This document shows positions 1 through 8,174 of a stretch of DNA of 40,110 nt, piece by piece. Source of the DNA: Anaerolineaceae bacterium (GTDB taxonomy: Bacteria; Chloroflexota; Anaerolineae; Anaerolineales; Anaerolineaceae); NCBI GenBank assembly GCA_019429225.1, contig JAHYJK010000012.1, forward strand, positions 1 to 40,110, in the 5' to 3' direction. A program made the position numbers and the translations under genes. Position 1 is the first letter of the stretch, and every line of letters begins with the position of its first letter. The notes beneath the pieces are model-generated. The model was not told the DNA's origin and made no database searches. It saw only the letters and a list, made by a program, of their open reading frames with translations.

Positions 1-728
1 TCTGCCGTCCAACCTAATTCATATCCCAAAGGCATTTCTGGTGCGCGAGCCGTTCCGAAGCGAGTGCGATGCAGAAAGCGCCAGGGATCCTGGACAGCTA
101 AAGTACCCAGTGATACTTCAGTGCCTTCATACCGGAAAGTTGCCAGTGTGCCATCATCACCGTGGCAACTGGAGCAGGTTTGTTCGTATTTTTCTTTGCC
201 ATTTGCCAAATCACCCCCGGTGACCTTTCGGGTGACAATGTCAATATACTCATTATCATCGATTAATCCAGTCTGAATAAATGTAATAACACTTTCAATA
301 TCTTCATCGCTCAACATGGATGTGAAATTGTGTTGGGCGTCGGATGATCCATCCAGTGCTTTTACCAGGGTGGATTGATCTTTTGTGGATGCTTCCATCA
401 GTCCAGGGAAACCGGTACTATATGAGCCAGATCGGAATGCACCATCAATTCCCTGGTAATCCCAACCATGACAAACTACGCAACGCCAGGTATCTGTTCC
501 AGATATCGTATTGTTTGACTGCCGTGACCAGATGGGGTGGTTACCAACCGGAATAGCGGCATCGGAAACGACACTTGTCCAATCATCATAAATTTGGGCA
601 CCACGCGAAACGGGGCTGATTTCCTGGGGGTTATCCCGAGCTGAGACATTTGCAAAGGAAATACTGCCAAAAATGATCATCAGAATCAGGATAACGATGA
701 AACTAAATATTGGTTTTAACTTGTTCAT
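1..728 (-). CDS. Di-haem c-type cytochrome, exported (C-terminus cut by window edge)
   Basis: The reading frame runs open from an ATG at 728 to the left edge, giving 242 residues without a stop. A Shine-Dalgarno AGGAG (736-740) precedes the ATG. Residues 1-30 form a signal peptide with a long hydrophobic core. Two haem c attachment motifs are visible, CVVCH at about 83-87 and CSSCH at about 185-189. Met138 and Met232 (in PEMP) are plausible axial ligands, so each half looks like one cytochrome c fold. It should act outside the membrane as an electron carrier or as the haem subunit of a larger complex; the partner is not in the window. The gene is transcribed divergently from rlmD. The missing C-terminus could hold a further domain. 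Confidence in a multihaem c-type cytochrome is high; the exact family is not assigned. Confidence 0.85.
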   Translation of the reverse strand, partial: MNKLKPIFSFIVILILMIIFGSISFANVSARDNPQEISPVSRGAQIYDDWTSVVSDAAIPVGNHPIWSRQSNNTISGTDTWRCVVCHGWDYQGIDGAFRSGSYSTGFPGLMEASTKDQSTLVKALDGSSDAQHNFTSMLSDEDIESVITFIQTGLIDDNEYIDIVTRKVTGGDLANGKEKYEQTCSSCHGDDGTLATFRYEGTEVSLGTLAVQDPWRFLHRTRFGTARAPEMPLGYELGWTA

Positions 729-938
729 CTGTTCGCTCCTCTAATAGATTGGGTGTGAGAACTAATTTATTAACGAATTACAACCATTAAGGACTTCATT
801 ATAAAAAATGATACATCAACTGAAACATTAAAATTTCGTTAAGAATTATAACTAAATTTATGATATTTGTCTGTATTAATCTACCTCAAAACCAATAATA
901 GCAGGATCTTTATTAATTTCCCTTGGAACCCTATTTGT

Positions 939-944
939 TATAAT
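939..944 (+). promoter_or_regulatory. Candidate -10 element upstream of rlmD
   Basis: A perfect TATAAT lies about 70 bases before the rlmD start, in the spacer between divergent genes. No convincing -35 hexamer stands 16-18 bases upstream, so this is only a candidate. The rest of the spacer 729-1013 is AT-rich and shows nothing else I can name. Confidence 0.3.
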
Positions 945-1013
945 GATCAGTAATGTAAGCGACATGGATTAACAAAATCAACTAACAGTATTGTACATGA
1001 ATTGAGAATGAAA

Positions 1014-2258
1014 ATGGATATTAAATCAGGTCAAATTTCTGTAAAGATCGAAAAACCAATTTATGGGGGAGAATTTTTAGCAAGATTACCGGATCATAGG
1101 CCTGTTTTTGTGTCATTTGTGTTACCAGATGAAATTGTTGATATTCAGGTTACTCAAAACAAAAAAGGATATGCGCGAGCAGCCTTGGTTAATATAGTTC
1201 AACAAAGTAAAAAGAGGATCAATCCACCCTGCAAGTACTTTTCTCAATGTGGTGGATGTCATTACCAGCATATGGAATACGCTGACCAATTGAAACTGAA
1301 ACAACAGGTTGTTCTGGAGCAGTTCTCCAGAGTTCCCGGCTTCAGTGAACAAATATTGAAGAATATTATTCCATCTCCGAATGAATTACATTATCGTAAT
1401 AATGTTCAATTTTCAATCAATGAAAACGGAAAGTTAGGTTTTCAAGCTTTTGGCGCAAACCAGATTATTGCGATTGATGATTGTCTTCTTCCTGGTGAGC
1501 AAATCCTGCAAACATGGAAAATGTTAGATTTGGAGCAATTTCCCGGGTTGAAAAGAATTCACATTCGAGAAGGTTTACAAGAAGAAATTATGCTGATTTT
1601 GGAAAGCGATAATTTCGTAGAAATCCCTTCATTGGAATTGGATGTGCCTGTTTCAGTTGTTCATTCGAGTGATGTAGGCAAAATTGTGATGGCAGGGGAG
1701 GATCACCTGATTTATCAGGTAAAGGATCAATTCTTTCATGTTTCTGCTGAATCATTTTTTCAGGTCAATATTTCTCAAGCTGAAAAAATGATTGATCTTA
1801 TATGTGAATACTTGACTACCAAAGGAAAAACATTTTTAGAACTTTATTGTGGGGTAGGCTTGTTTACTCGATTCTTAGCGGATCGGTTTGAATTGATTTA
1901 TGCAGTTGAGGAATCATCGTCTGCCTGTGATGATTTTGCCATTAATCTTGATATGTACGACCACATTAATTTGTATGTAGGCTCTGTAAAAGACATTGTT
2001 CCTCAATTAGATATTCATCCTGAAGCAATTCTCTTAGACCCACCCAGAGCAGGTATAGATCCCAAATCCATGGAATCAATTTTGGCTTATAAAGCACAAA
2101 AAATTGTTTATGTATCCTGTGATGTTTCGACTTTATCTAGGGATCTAAAAAGATTACTGGATGGTGGTTATCATCTGGTTGAAATAACCCCATTTGATAT
2201 GTTCCCTCAGACATTTCATATTGAATGCATTGCATTGTTAGTGCAGAATGATAAATAA
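1014..2258 (+). CDS. rlmD: 23S rRNA (uracil-C5)-methyltransferase, RlmD/TrmA family
   Basis: SAM-dependent RNA m5U methyltransferase. An N-terminal TRAM-type RNA-binding segment (about 5-60) is followed by the iron-sulphur cysteines Cys73, Cys79, Cys82 (as CGGC) and Cys157. The C-terminal Rossmann domain has a SAM-binding LELYCGVG motif, an LLDPPRAG motif near 341-347, the catalytic Cys369 in VSCDVSTLSRD, and a C-terminal HIEC motif with the general base Glu404. These are the RlmD/RumA signatures and the length (414 aa) fits. Start choice is uncertain: TTG 1002, ATG 1008 and ATG 1014 are in frame; only 1014 has a weak SD-like TGAG at usable spacing. TrmA- and RlmC-type enzymes share the fold, so the exact target uridine cannot be read from the sequence. 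It stands alone downstream of a divergent spacer. Confidence 0.9.
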   Translation: MDIKSGQISVKIEKPIYGGEFLARLPDHRPVFVSFVLPDEIVDIQVTQNKKGYARAALVNIVQQSKKRINPPCKYFSQCGGCHYQHMEYADQLKLKQQVVLEQFSRVPGFSEQILKNIIPSPNELHYRNNVQFSINENGKLGFQAFGANQIIAIDDCLLPGEQILQTWKMLDLEQFPGLKRIHIREGLQEEIMLILESDNFVEIPSLELDVPVSVVHSSDVGKIVMAGEDHLIYQVKDQFFHVSAESFFQVNISQAEKMIDLICEYLTTKGKTFLELYCGVGLFTRFLADRFELIYAVEESSSACDDFAINLDMYDHINLYVGSVKDIVPQLDIHPEAILLDPPRAGIDPKSMESILAYKAQKIVYVSCDVSTLSRDLKRLLDGGYHLVEITPFDMFPQTFHIECIALLVQNDK

Positions 2259-2542
2259 AAGTTTTAATAGCCAGTTTAGCTAAAAGATCTCAGTATTAAT
2301 CAACCAATAGAAAAAAACAGTTTGAAAAAAAATAATTACCCCTAAATTCGGACCTGGACCATTGGTATTGAGGCTCTACAAGTGATACAATAACTCATCT
2401 TTCTTCAAAGATCGAAAATGAACATCTTTTTTCATTTATAAGGGGAAAAAGATTTAATTGTTCATTTCTTATTTTCTAAGAGGGAGGAAATAAAAATACG
2501 GGGTTTTTGATACCGTATGGAAAATTCAGGAAGGTTTTTATT
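2259..2542 (+). other. Long AT-rich spacer with a possible promoter and leader
   Basis: No gene is seen in these 284 bases. A candidate promoter is TTGGTA (2362-2367), an 18-base spacer and TACAAT (2386-2391), which would give a leader of about 145 bases before the ATG at 2543. The leader holds short inverted repeats, for example ATCTTT/AAAGAT near 2398-2412, and a second purine-rich SD-like stretch near 2480. The structures are weak and I assign no riboswitch class. Confidence 0.3.
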
Positions 2543-2872
2543 ATGGATAAAAACAAATTACCAATATTAAGCACAGTTCTTTATGTTATTGCAGGATTGC
2601 TCGTAGTTTATTCAATTTGGGCTGCAGTTTATTCCGCCAACTATATTTCCACCATGATGCAGCAGGGGCAATTAGCGTTTAGTGGTAACGAGTTTGAAAT
2701 CATCAGCTTCTACATGTCGAATATTGCGCAATATGTATTATTTGCCATCACACTTTTCGTCTTAGGTCGAATCTTATTATATTTTTCATTCATCGAAGAA
2801 GAGGAAGAATTAGACGAATCGATTGAAATTTCTTCTACTGATGATGATGAGGTTAAGGTCTTAGAAAATTAA
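2543..2872 (+). CDS. Small two-helix membrane protein with acidic tail, function unknown
   Basis: 109 residues. I start at ATG 2543 because AGGAAGG (2528-2534) sits 8 bases upstream; an in-frame TTG at 2507 would add 12 residues but lacks an SD. Two transmembrane helices are clear (about residues 6-30 and 58-80), separated by about 28 polar residues, followed by an acidic tail rich in Glu and Asp. With positive residues at the N-terminus, both termini are predicted in the cytoplasm. I do not recognise the family. It stands alone between rlmD and a GNAT gene, each separated by more than 100 bases. Confidence 0.7.
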   Translation: MDKNKLPILSTVLYVIAGLLVVYSIWAAVYSANYISTMMQQGQLAFSGNEFEIISFYMSNIAQYVLFAITLFVLGRILLYFSFIEEEEELDESIEISSTDDDEVKVLEN

Positions 2873-2996
2873 ACCGATAGATTTATAAAATTTATTGGAT
2901 ACACGGAATATTTTTAAAGTAAGAATTTGACATTATTGGTAACCTTTTTTCAGGATCTTCTTTGTATTTAAGAAGAACATATCAAATAGGTCCAAT

Positions 2997-3503
2997 ATGG
3001 AACCCAGGATAATCATCAAAGAGACTTCCAAAGATGATTTATTAAATATCATGTCCTTATGGAATAATGGTGAGGTCATGTCATTTGTTGGCTACCCACA
3101 GGGACTAGGAATGACATTACCAAAACTAATGGATTGGTTACCCTGGGCAATTTCCAAACCAAATCGTTGTCATTATTCAATCTATCACGATGAGATTGGT
3201 TATTGTGGAGAGACTTTCTACCATGTGGATGATATATATCAAACGGCTGCTTTAGACATCAAATTACTTCCTGAAGCACAAGGCAGAGGCATTGCGGAAT
3301 ATGCGCTTCGATTTGCGATTGAAAATGCTTTTCTTCATGGACAAGCCAAAAGAGTCTATGTTGATCCTCATCCAGACAACTTAAAAGCATGGAAATTATA
3401 TAGAAAATTAGGTTTCACCAGTAAAACAAGACCTGAATATCTTCAAGAGTGGGATACTTACCTGGAAATATCCAGGGAAGATTGGGTGAATTTGAGAACG
3501 TGA
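2997..3503 (+). CDS. GNAT-family N-acetyltransferase
   Basis: 168 residues, normal length for a single GNAT domain. The acetyl-CoA pyrophosphate-binding motif A is visible as EAQGRGIAEYAL (about residues 92-104), preceded by a beta-strand segment (AALDIKLLPEA) and followed by a motif B-like region, NLKAWKLYRKLGFTSKTR, the usual C-terminal helix and strand where the acyl acceptor site closes. It would transfer an acetyl group from acetyl-CoA to an amine. The substrate cannot be told; the overall pattern resembles RimJ/RimL-like or small-molecule GNATs. No operon partner is close: the next gene starts 95 bases downstream with its own strong SD. Confidence 0.85.
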   Translation: MEPRIIIKETSKDDLLNIMSLWNNGEVMSFVGYPQGLGMTLPKLMDWLPWAISKPNRCHYSIYHDEIGYCGETFYHVDDIYQTAALDIKLLPEAQGRGIAEYALRFAIENAFLHGQAKRVYVDPHPDNLKAWKLYRKLGFTSKTRPEYLQEWDTYLEISREDWVNLRT

Positions 3504-3598
3504 GATGGAACAAATATATCGTCTCATTCGTCATAGAACTGAGGGGTATTTTTTTCATTTCAATGCTCTATAATCAAATTGAGGTCAGGAGGTCTATT

Positions 3599-4582
3599 AT
3601 GCGAAAAACAATGATTACAGCTATTATTGCTTTTTTAATTGTTGTGAGTTTTACTGGTTGTAATTTATCCTTTCAAAATCTAAATCCAACACCTTTTTTT
3701 CCCACACCTAACTACACCATGACCGCTTTGTTTTCGGTTGACGAAATAAAGGCTACAAACCCTCCACTGGAATTTCCAGTCAATACAGAAGAACCATTAT
3801 TGCCAACAGTTCAACCAACGAGTGCTGTAACAGAAGCGCCTACCCAAGCTTTACCGACAATCACTGCATATCCGACTGTAATTCCTCCTACAAAAACTTC
3901 ACTGCCACCAATTGCAACCAATACAGCAGTAACCGTGAGGGGAGGAACCTGGGTAACTGGAAAATATATGAAAACACCACCTGTTTTTGATTCGATCTGG
4001 GATGAGTGGGATGCTACTAAGTACCCGGCAAAATATGTTGTTTATGGGGCCAGTCAATGGGATGGACCGGATGATTTGGAAGGATCTTTTGCGGTAGGCT
4101 GGAATGAGACATATCTTTATCTGGCCGTGAAAGTTATCGATGATGTATATGCACAAAATGCTACCGGTCAGGATATTTATAAAGGTGATAGTATCGAGAT
4201 TTTGTTGGATACTAACCTATATGGTGACTTGAGTTCAACCAGTTTGAGTTCAGATGATTTTCAAATTGGTATTTCTCCAGGTAAAGGTGGTGTTGATGGT
4301 GAAGAAGAAGTTTACCTGTGGTTCCCCTCCGGAAAAGCTGGCAGTGTCAATGATGCAATCGTTGCCTCGTCGAAGAGTGACGGTATTTATCGGGTTGAAG
4401 TCGCAATTCCATGGAAAGTTTTCAATATCACACCTGCCAGCGGTCAACAGTATGGTTTCGGATTATCCGTGTCTGATAATGATGATTCAAGCGAGAATGT
4501 TCAGCAAAGCATGGTTTCGAATTTGCGAAACCGTAAATTGGTGGATCCAACCACCTGGACAGTTTTGACTCTATCAAAATAA
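3599..4582 (+). CDS. Lipoprotein with Pro/Thr-rich stalk and CBM9-like (DOMON-type) domain
   Basis: 327 residues. The start at ATG 3599 is set by a consensus AGGAGG (3587-3592) six bases upstream; an upstream in-frame extension overlapping the acetyltransferase gene has no SD. Residues 1-20 are a lipoprotein signal peptide with lipobox FTGC, so Cys21 should be lipidated. Residues about 22-115 form a Pro/Thr-rich stalk. The C-terminal domain (about 118-327) has the family-9 carbohydrate-binding-module layout: an opening DSIWDEWDA-type segment, AVGWNETYLYLAVKVIDD, GDSIEILLD, and a late YRVEVAIPWKVF strand. It is probably a surface-anchored binding protein for sugars or a related ligand. No catalytic domain is present. 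It stands convergent to the thioredoxin-TPR gene. Confidence 0.8.
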   Translation: MRKTMITAIIAFLIVVSFTGCNLSFQNLNPTPFFPTPNYTMTALFSVDEIKATNPPLEFPVNTEEPLLPTVQPTSAVTEAPTQALPTITAYPTVIPPTKTSLPPIATNTAVTVRGGTWVTGKYMKTPPVFDSIWDEWDATKYPAKYVVYGASQWDGPDDLEGSFAVGWNETYLYLAVKVIDDVYAQNATGQDIYKGDSIEILLDTNLYGDLSSTSLSSDDFQIGISPGKGGVDGEEEVYLWFPSGKAGSVNDAIVASSKSDGIYRVEVAIPWKVFNITPASGQQYGFGLSVSDNDDSSENVQQSMVSNLRNRKLVDPTTWTVLTLSK

Positions 4583-4584
4583 TA

Positions 4585-4603
4585 TTGATCGATGAAAGAT
4601 CAA
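4585..4603. terminator. Weak inverted repeat between convergent genes
   Basis: TTGATC (4585-4590) and GATCAA (4598-4603) can pair as a 6-bp stem with a 7-base loop in the 35-base gap between the lipoprotein gene and the convergent thioredoxin-TPR gene. No T-tract follows on either strand, so termination is only a guess from position. Confidence 0.25.
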
Positions 4604-4617
4604 GTTCTCGGTCCAGC

Positions 4618-5451
4618 TCAAAATAGTATAGAAGCTAATTCTGCTCGATAAGATCTGGTAAGCTCATCATCCTCGCCTAATAATTCAAATATGGCGAGGA
4701 TTACTTTTTGTGCCAGGCCACCACGATATCTTTTATTTTGTCTGAGGATTTCCAATAACCCATCCAACGCAGATGGAATATTATTTCTTGATGCCAAACG
4801 AATACAATTGGAAAAAGCAAAGTCGAGATCATTTTCCTGGGGCAAATTATTTTGTTTCAGATACCCTAGAGCTTCGGCGTAAGGCAATAATTTTTCAGCA
4901 GCAGCATATTGCTTGCTGGAAGGAAAATTTCTCAAAATTAACAAAGGTTCGAAAGGGTCTCCCAGACCCAATTGTGCCTTTGCCAAACCTAACAATATTT
5001 CTGGCCGGTCTGGATATTGTTCAATTAATTCAAGGAAATTTTCTTCCGCTTCTGCCCATTCATGATTAGCCAGGAGACTTAATCCCTTTTCCTGGGCTAA
5101 ACTATCTTTGCTGGGAGGGGTAATATTGGAGATAAATGTTCTAACACGTTCTTCTGGTTGAGCTCCAACAAAATCTCCAACAACTTGCCCACCACTGAAT
5201 GCCTTGACGGTTGGAACAGTTCTGACGCCAAATTGAAGAGCCAGATTCGGATTTGAATCAACATCAACTTTTGCCAATCTGAAACTACCCATAGCTTCAT
5301 AAGCTAATGCTTCTAACAATGGACTGAGTGTTTTGCATGGGCGGCACCAGGTAGCCCAGAAATCCACAACAACCGGGGTATTTTGTGAATAAGCAAGTAC
5401 TTCGTATTCAAAATCAGATTCATTTACATCAATAATAAATTCAGAAGGCAT
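4618..5451 (-). CDS. Thioredoxin-domain protein with TPR-like C-terminus (YbbN/CnoX-like)
   Basis: 277 residues. The N-terminal thioredoxin fold (about 1-110) has the active-site motif WATWCRPCK with Cys36 and Cys39 and the cis-Pro region VRTVPTVKAF. The remainder (about 118-277) is helical with TPR-like repeats (ALLANHEWAEAEENF, then LLGLAKAQLGLGD and a final helical bundle that includes RQNKRYRGGLAQKVILAIFELLG). This is the domain order of the chaperedoxin YbbN/CnoX, which protects proteins from oxidative aggregation and passes them to chaperones in the cytoplasm. Unlike E. coli CnoX (SxxC), both active-site cysteines are present, so disulphide reductase activity is possible. GGAG lies about 10 bases upstream of the ATG. 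It follows the 142-aa unknown gene after 75 bases, probably in one transcript. Confidence 0.85.
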   Translation of the reverse strand: MPSEFIIDVNESDFEYEVLAYSQNTPVVVDFWATWCRPCKTLSPLLEALAYEAMGSFRLAKVDVDSNPNLALQFGVRTVPTVKAFSGGQVVGDFVGAQPEERVRTFISNITPPSKDSLAQEKGLSLLANHEWAEAEENFLELIEQYPDRPEILLGLAKAQLGLGDPFEPLLILRNFPSSKQYAAAEKLLPYAEALGYLKQNNLPQENDLDFAFSNCIRLASRNNIPSALDGLLEILRQNKRYRGGLAQKVILAIFELLGEDDELTRSYRAELASILF

Positions 5452-5526
5452 CTGTTGTTTGCTCCAGACCTTGATAAGTTGATCGTTCCTGATTTAATTG
5501 TATCAAATCTTTGATGATGGAGATGA

Positions 5527-5955
5527 TTATTCTCCTTCTTCTTCACCTGATTCAATTCCTGGTTGATTAACAGAAATGACATCTCCATGTACATTTACTA
5601 CAATTTTAAATCCCATCAATCCCATATAGGATCGCGTTTCTGTCGGGATTCCTGTTTCAAGCAATTTGTCAAATTGATTATCCATATTTTTTAATTGATT
5701 AGCAATCATTGCATAGGTGAAGATATCATCCTGCCCCAGCATTTTAGCTGCTTGTTGACTGATGAAATCTTCCTTCCCTTCGATCATTTCTCTCATCTGA
5801 TCAAGTACCTGTCGATCGATCGTTTCTGATAATATGTGGCGCTTAAATCCATGATCATTGACGACATAACAAGGATCCTGGCCTATATAGACATTTTCAA
5901 CCTGGTTGTCATTTTCATCAAAGACTAATCCAGCAAATAAAGCATGTTTTAACAT
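5527..5955 (-). CDS. Conserved-looking 142-aa protein of unknown function
   Basis: 142 residues, no signal peptide and no membrane helix. The start has GAGGA about 9 bases upstream. The N-terminal half has short beta-strand-like stretches (ALFAGLVFDENDNQVENVYIG), the middle is helical (residues about 45-95), then comes a strand pair (FKIVVNVHGDVISVN) and an acidic end of Glu and Gly. The pattern suggests a compact cytoplasmic alpha/beta protein. I do not recognise the family. It lies directly upstream of the thioredoxin-TPR gene on the same strand, which suggests a shared transcript but does not define a role. Confidence 0.7.
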   Translation of the reverse strand: MLKHALFAGLVFDENDNQVENVYIGQDPCYVVNDHGFKRHILSETIDRQVLDQMREMIEGKEDFISQQAAKMLGQDDIFTYAMIANQLKNMDNQFDKLLETGIPTETRSYMGLMGFKIVVNVHGDVISVNQPGIESGEEEGE

Positions 5956-6044
5956 TAATATTTTTCCTCAAGTATAGAATAACATAATAGTATTAATATT
6001 TTCAAAGAATCTGATCAAAATTGTCCGTTTGTTTGTCTATTCGT

Positions 6045-7109
6045 TTAGAAAATATCTACTCTAGTCCCAGTTTTTTCCATGTAGGTTTCTTCACCAAATG
6101 GAACAGCTGGGGATGACCAGCGATAAATCCATTGTGCATCAGCCGGCGTTAAATTGATACAACCATGGCTTCTTGGTTTACCATAATCATTGTGCCAATA
6201 TGTTCCATGGAATGAAACACCACTCTCGGTAAGATAGGTTACCCAGGGAATCCCCGGCAGATCATAGCTGTTGGGTGCAGCAGGGTCACCCGCTGCCATG
6301 TGGCGCGAAGGGCGTTTTCGATTGGTAATGTAGACCCCTGGTTTTGTGCGATAATCGCCATCAATAAAGCGTGCTCCTGTTGCGGTTTTCGCAAAAAAAA
6401 CTGGAATACCTTTCTCGTAGGCAATTACTGCTTGTTCCTGTAATCGAACCTCGATTAATTTTTGATCGGCTGGAATTTCAGGAGAGATTGGCGTGACTTC
6501 ATCAGGCGCAAAAAGATGCATGTGGGTTGCTTCCACATAATAATGAATTTTCCATTTGTCATCTGCAATTTTATACCAGAGCTTCTGGTTATTATCCCGA
6601 ACAGCGCTTTTAACCCAAAATACTGTTCCATAATATAAACGGTAGGTAATCAAATGTAGTGATTTGGGATGCCAGACAGCATTTGTAAAAGGTACAGTTA
6701 TTTCACCTAATTGTCCATTAGATGAAATTTCTTCCACTTCGGGGTTTGTGCGAATACAAACAGGTTGAATATTACCAGAATGAACAAAACCTTCATCACC
6801 CATTTCATACCATATCCGATTGTAAGCCGGATCTTCGTCACCTACAGTGACTGAATTAATGGGGTGGACATGATCTTGCCAGAGAGAACTGATTAATTTT
6901 GATGTTTTTGATGGCGATTGGAATACATCAACGGAGGACGAAATCACTCTACCATGAGATGGAGTCAGGTCCGAGAGAATGGTTTGATTTTCTGAAAATA
7001 AATTATTATCCAGGTGTGGAAGCACCATTAAACCCAAAAGTCCACAAGAAGATCTTTTTAGAAATTCCCGTCTGGATAATGGTTGGTCTTCAGAAATTAA
7101 TTTCACCAA
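6045..7109 (-). CDS. Tat-exported L,D-transpeptidase (YkuD) with SH3-like segments
   Basis: 354 residues. The N-terminus carries a twin-arginine signal, SRREFLK with Arg13-Arg14, followed by a hydrophobic stretch, so the protein should leave the cell folded through Tat. Two SH3-like segments (about 50-120 and 135-200) precede the YkuD catalytic domain (about 215-354). The active site is intact: His301 in HGTYWHN and SHGCINL with His315 and nucleophile Cys317. L,D-transpeptidases make 3-3 crosslinks in peptidoglycan or attach proteins to it and resist most penicillins. The gene follows a second YkuD gene after 12 bases, in an apparent wall operon that begins with an amidase. Tat export of a YkuD enzyme is less usual than Sec export. 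Confidence 0.9.
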   Translation of the reverse strand: MVKLISEDQPLSRREFLKRSSCGLLGLMVLPHLDNNLFSENQTILSDLTPSHGRVISSSVDVFQSPSKTSKLISSLWQDHVHPINSVTVGDEDPAYNRIWYEMGDEGFVHSGNIQPVCIRTNPEVEEISSNGQLGEITVPFTNAVWHPKSLHLITYRLYYGTVFWVKSAVRDNNQKLWYKIADDKWKIHYYVEATHMHLFAPDEVTPISPEIPADQKLIEVRLQEQAVIAYEKGIPVFFAKTATGARFIDGDYRTKPGVYITNRKRPSRHMAAGDPAAPNSYDLPGIPWVTYLTESGVSFHGTYWHNDYGKPRSHGCINLTPADAQWIYRWSSPAVPFGEETYMEKTGTRVDIF

Positions 7110-7121
7110 TTGAATCCTTTG

Positions 7122-8174
7122 TTAAGGATGTACATTCACCAGCGTGCCAACGGAAGCAAAATCGAATAACCAACCAGCTTCAGAGGTTCGCATGTTCACA
7201 CATCCGTGGCTCATCGGAGTGCCAAAATTATCGTGCCAGTAGGTGCCATGGATACCGTAACCCTTATAAAAATACATTGTGTAAGGAACATCTGGCAAAT
7301 TATATCCAGGACCGCGCATATCTGCATATCGATATTTCACCCAGATATGAAATTCTCCAATGACTGTTGGAGTTCTCCAGGTTCCAGTGGAAACAAGGAA
7401 AGAATTCACCACATTTTCACCGATATAGGCGTATAACATTTGATCACTTAAGTCGATATCGATCCAGCGTGTATTTTCATCTACTTCTGTCGGGATTTCA
7501 ACCCCATAATTTGTTGGCATGGTCGGTCTGGGCGTAAAAGTGGGGGTGAACGTAGGCGTGAATGTTGGGGTGGGAGTAGAAGTCGGTGTATTGGTAGGAG
7601 TAGCAGTGGCTGTCGCTGTGGCTGTTGGTGTGGCTGTGGAAGTTGCTGTAGCTGTGGCAGTTGGTGTGATGGTCAACTTTTGAATCGCCCCAACGGGCCT
7701 TTGGGAAACAGGTTGCCTGGCAAAAACTGTTTTTATCGTTGGAACAGCGAACCAGGTTCCGAAGATTACCAGGGATAAAAAAACGATCAAACCGGTTACT
7801 TTTATCCATAGGGTATTCCCATTTCGTGATTTAGCTTTTCTGATCGCTGGTTTGGTTACTTTCACTTGATCAGATGGAGGAATTGTGACAGTGGTTTGTT
7901 GTTCTTGCTTCAGTTTCCTCAGTCGTTTGATTGCCCAATCCATTCCCTGGCGTGCACGTTGAGATCCTGGATTGATTTCCAACGCCTTGATAAGATACCT
8001 GACGCTATCTTCTGGTTGAGAACAGGCTGCCAGAATCAGCCATCCCTCTTCCTGGTCGGGCGCTATGTGGATAAGCACCTTCGCCCAATGGAGAGCTTCT
8101 GGAATATTTTTGGTGCGTAAATGCTCACGGGCTTTTGATAGTGCCTGTGAGGCTGAAAAAGGTGAATTTTCCAT
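7122..8174 (-). CDS. Membrane-anchored L,D-transpeptidase with cytoplasmic TPR domain
   Basis: 350 residues in four parts: a TPR-like helical domain (about 7-90) on the cytoplasmic side, a basic linker, one transmembrane helix (about 122-143), a Thr/Pro/Ala-rich stalk (about 168-220), and a YkuD domain (about 236-350). The catalytic motif is complete, with His309 in HGTYWH and SHGCVN with Cys325. The enzyme should be anchored in the membrane with its catalytic domain outside, while the TPR part can bind partners inside the cell, a layout that could couple wall crosslinking to a cytoplasmic scaffold (inference). The ATG overlaps the stop codon of the upstream amidase gene by one base (TAATG), a typical sign of translational coupling. 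It is related to the next gene downstream only in the catalytic domain. Confidence 0.9.
   Translation of the reverse strand: MENSPFSASQALSKAREHLRTKNIPEALHWAKVLIHIAPDQEEGWLILAACSQPEDSVRYLIKALEINPGSQRARQGMDWAIKRLRKLKQEQQTTVTIPPSDQVKVTKPAIRKAKSRNGNTLWIKVTGLIVFLSLVIFGTWFAVPTIKTVFARQPVSQRPVGAIQKLTITPTATATATSTATPTATATATATPTNTPTSTPTPTFTPTFTPTFTPRPTMPTNYGVEIPTEVDENTRWIDIDLSDQMLYAYIGENVVNSFLVSTGTWRTPTVIGEFHIWVKYRYADMRGPGYNLPDVPYTMYFYKGYGIHGTYWHDNFGTPMSHGCVNMRTSEAGWLFDFASVGTLVNVHP
7515..7673 (-). repeat. Low-complexity Thr/Pro/Ala-coding repeat (wall-spanning stalk)
   Basis: About 53 codons alternate Thr with Pro, Ala or Phe, written in imperfect 6- and 12-base repeats. This is the extracellular stalk of the TPR-YkuD protein. 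Its length may differ between strains because such repeats slip easily. A similar stalk closes the penicillin-binding protein (about 17565-17740) and one lies in the lipoprotein at about 3690-3930. Confidence 0.75.

Noticed and set aside
2259-2542. Riboswitch in the spacer before the small membrane protein
   Set aside because: Only short weak stems; no aptamer motif that I can name.
3449-3598. Upstream extension of the lipoprotein frame overlapping the GNAT gene
   Set aside because: It would hide the lipobox signal peptide and lacks an SD; ATG 3599 has AGGAGG.
7515-7673. CRISPR-like repetitive look
   Set aside because: Repeats are 6-12 bases, in frame and code for Thr/Pro/Ala; there are no spacers.
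7206-7809. Long frames opposite and beside the L,D-transpeptidase gene
   Set aside because: These are shadows of the Thr/Pro-rich repeat and the YkuD domain; composition and lack of SD argue against coding.
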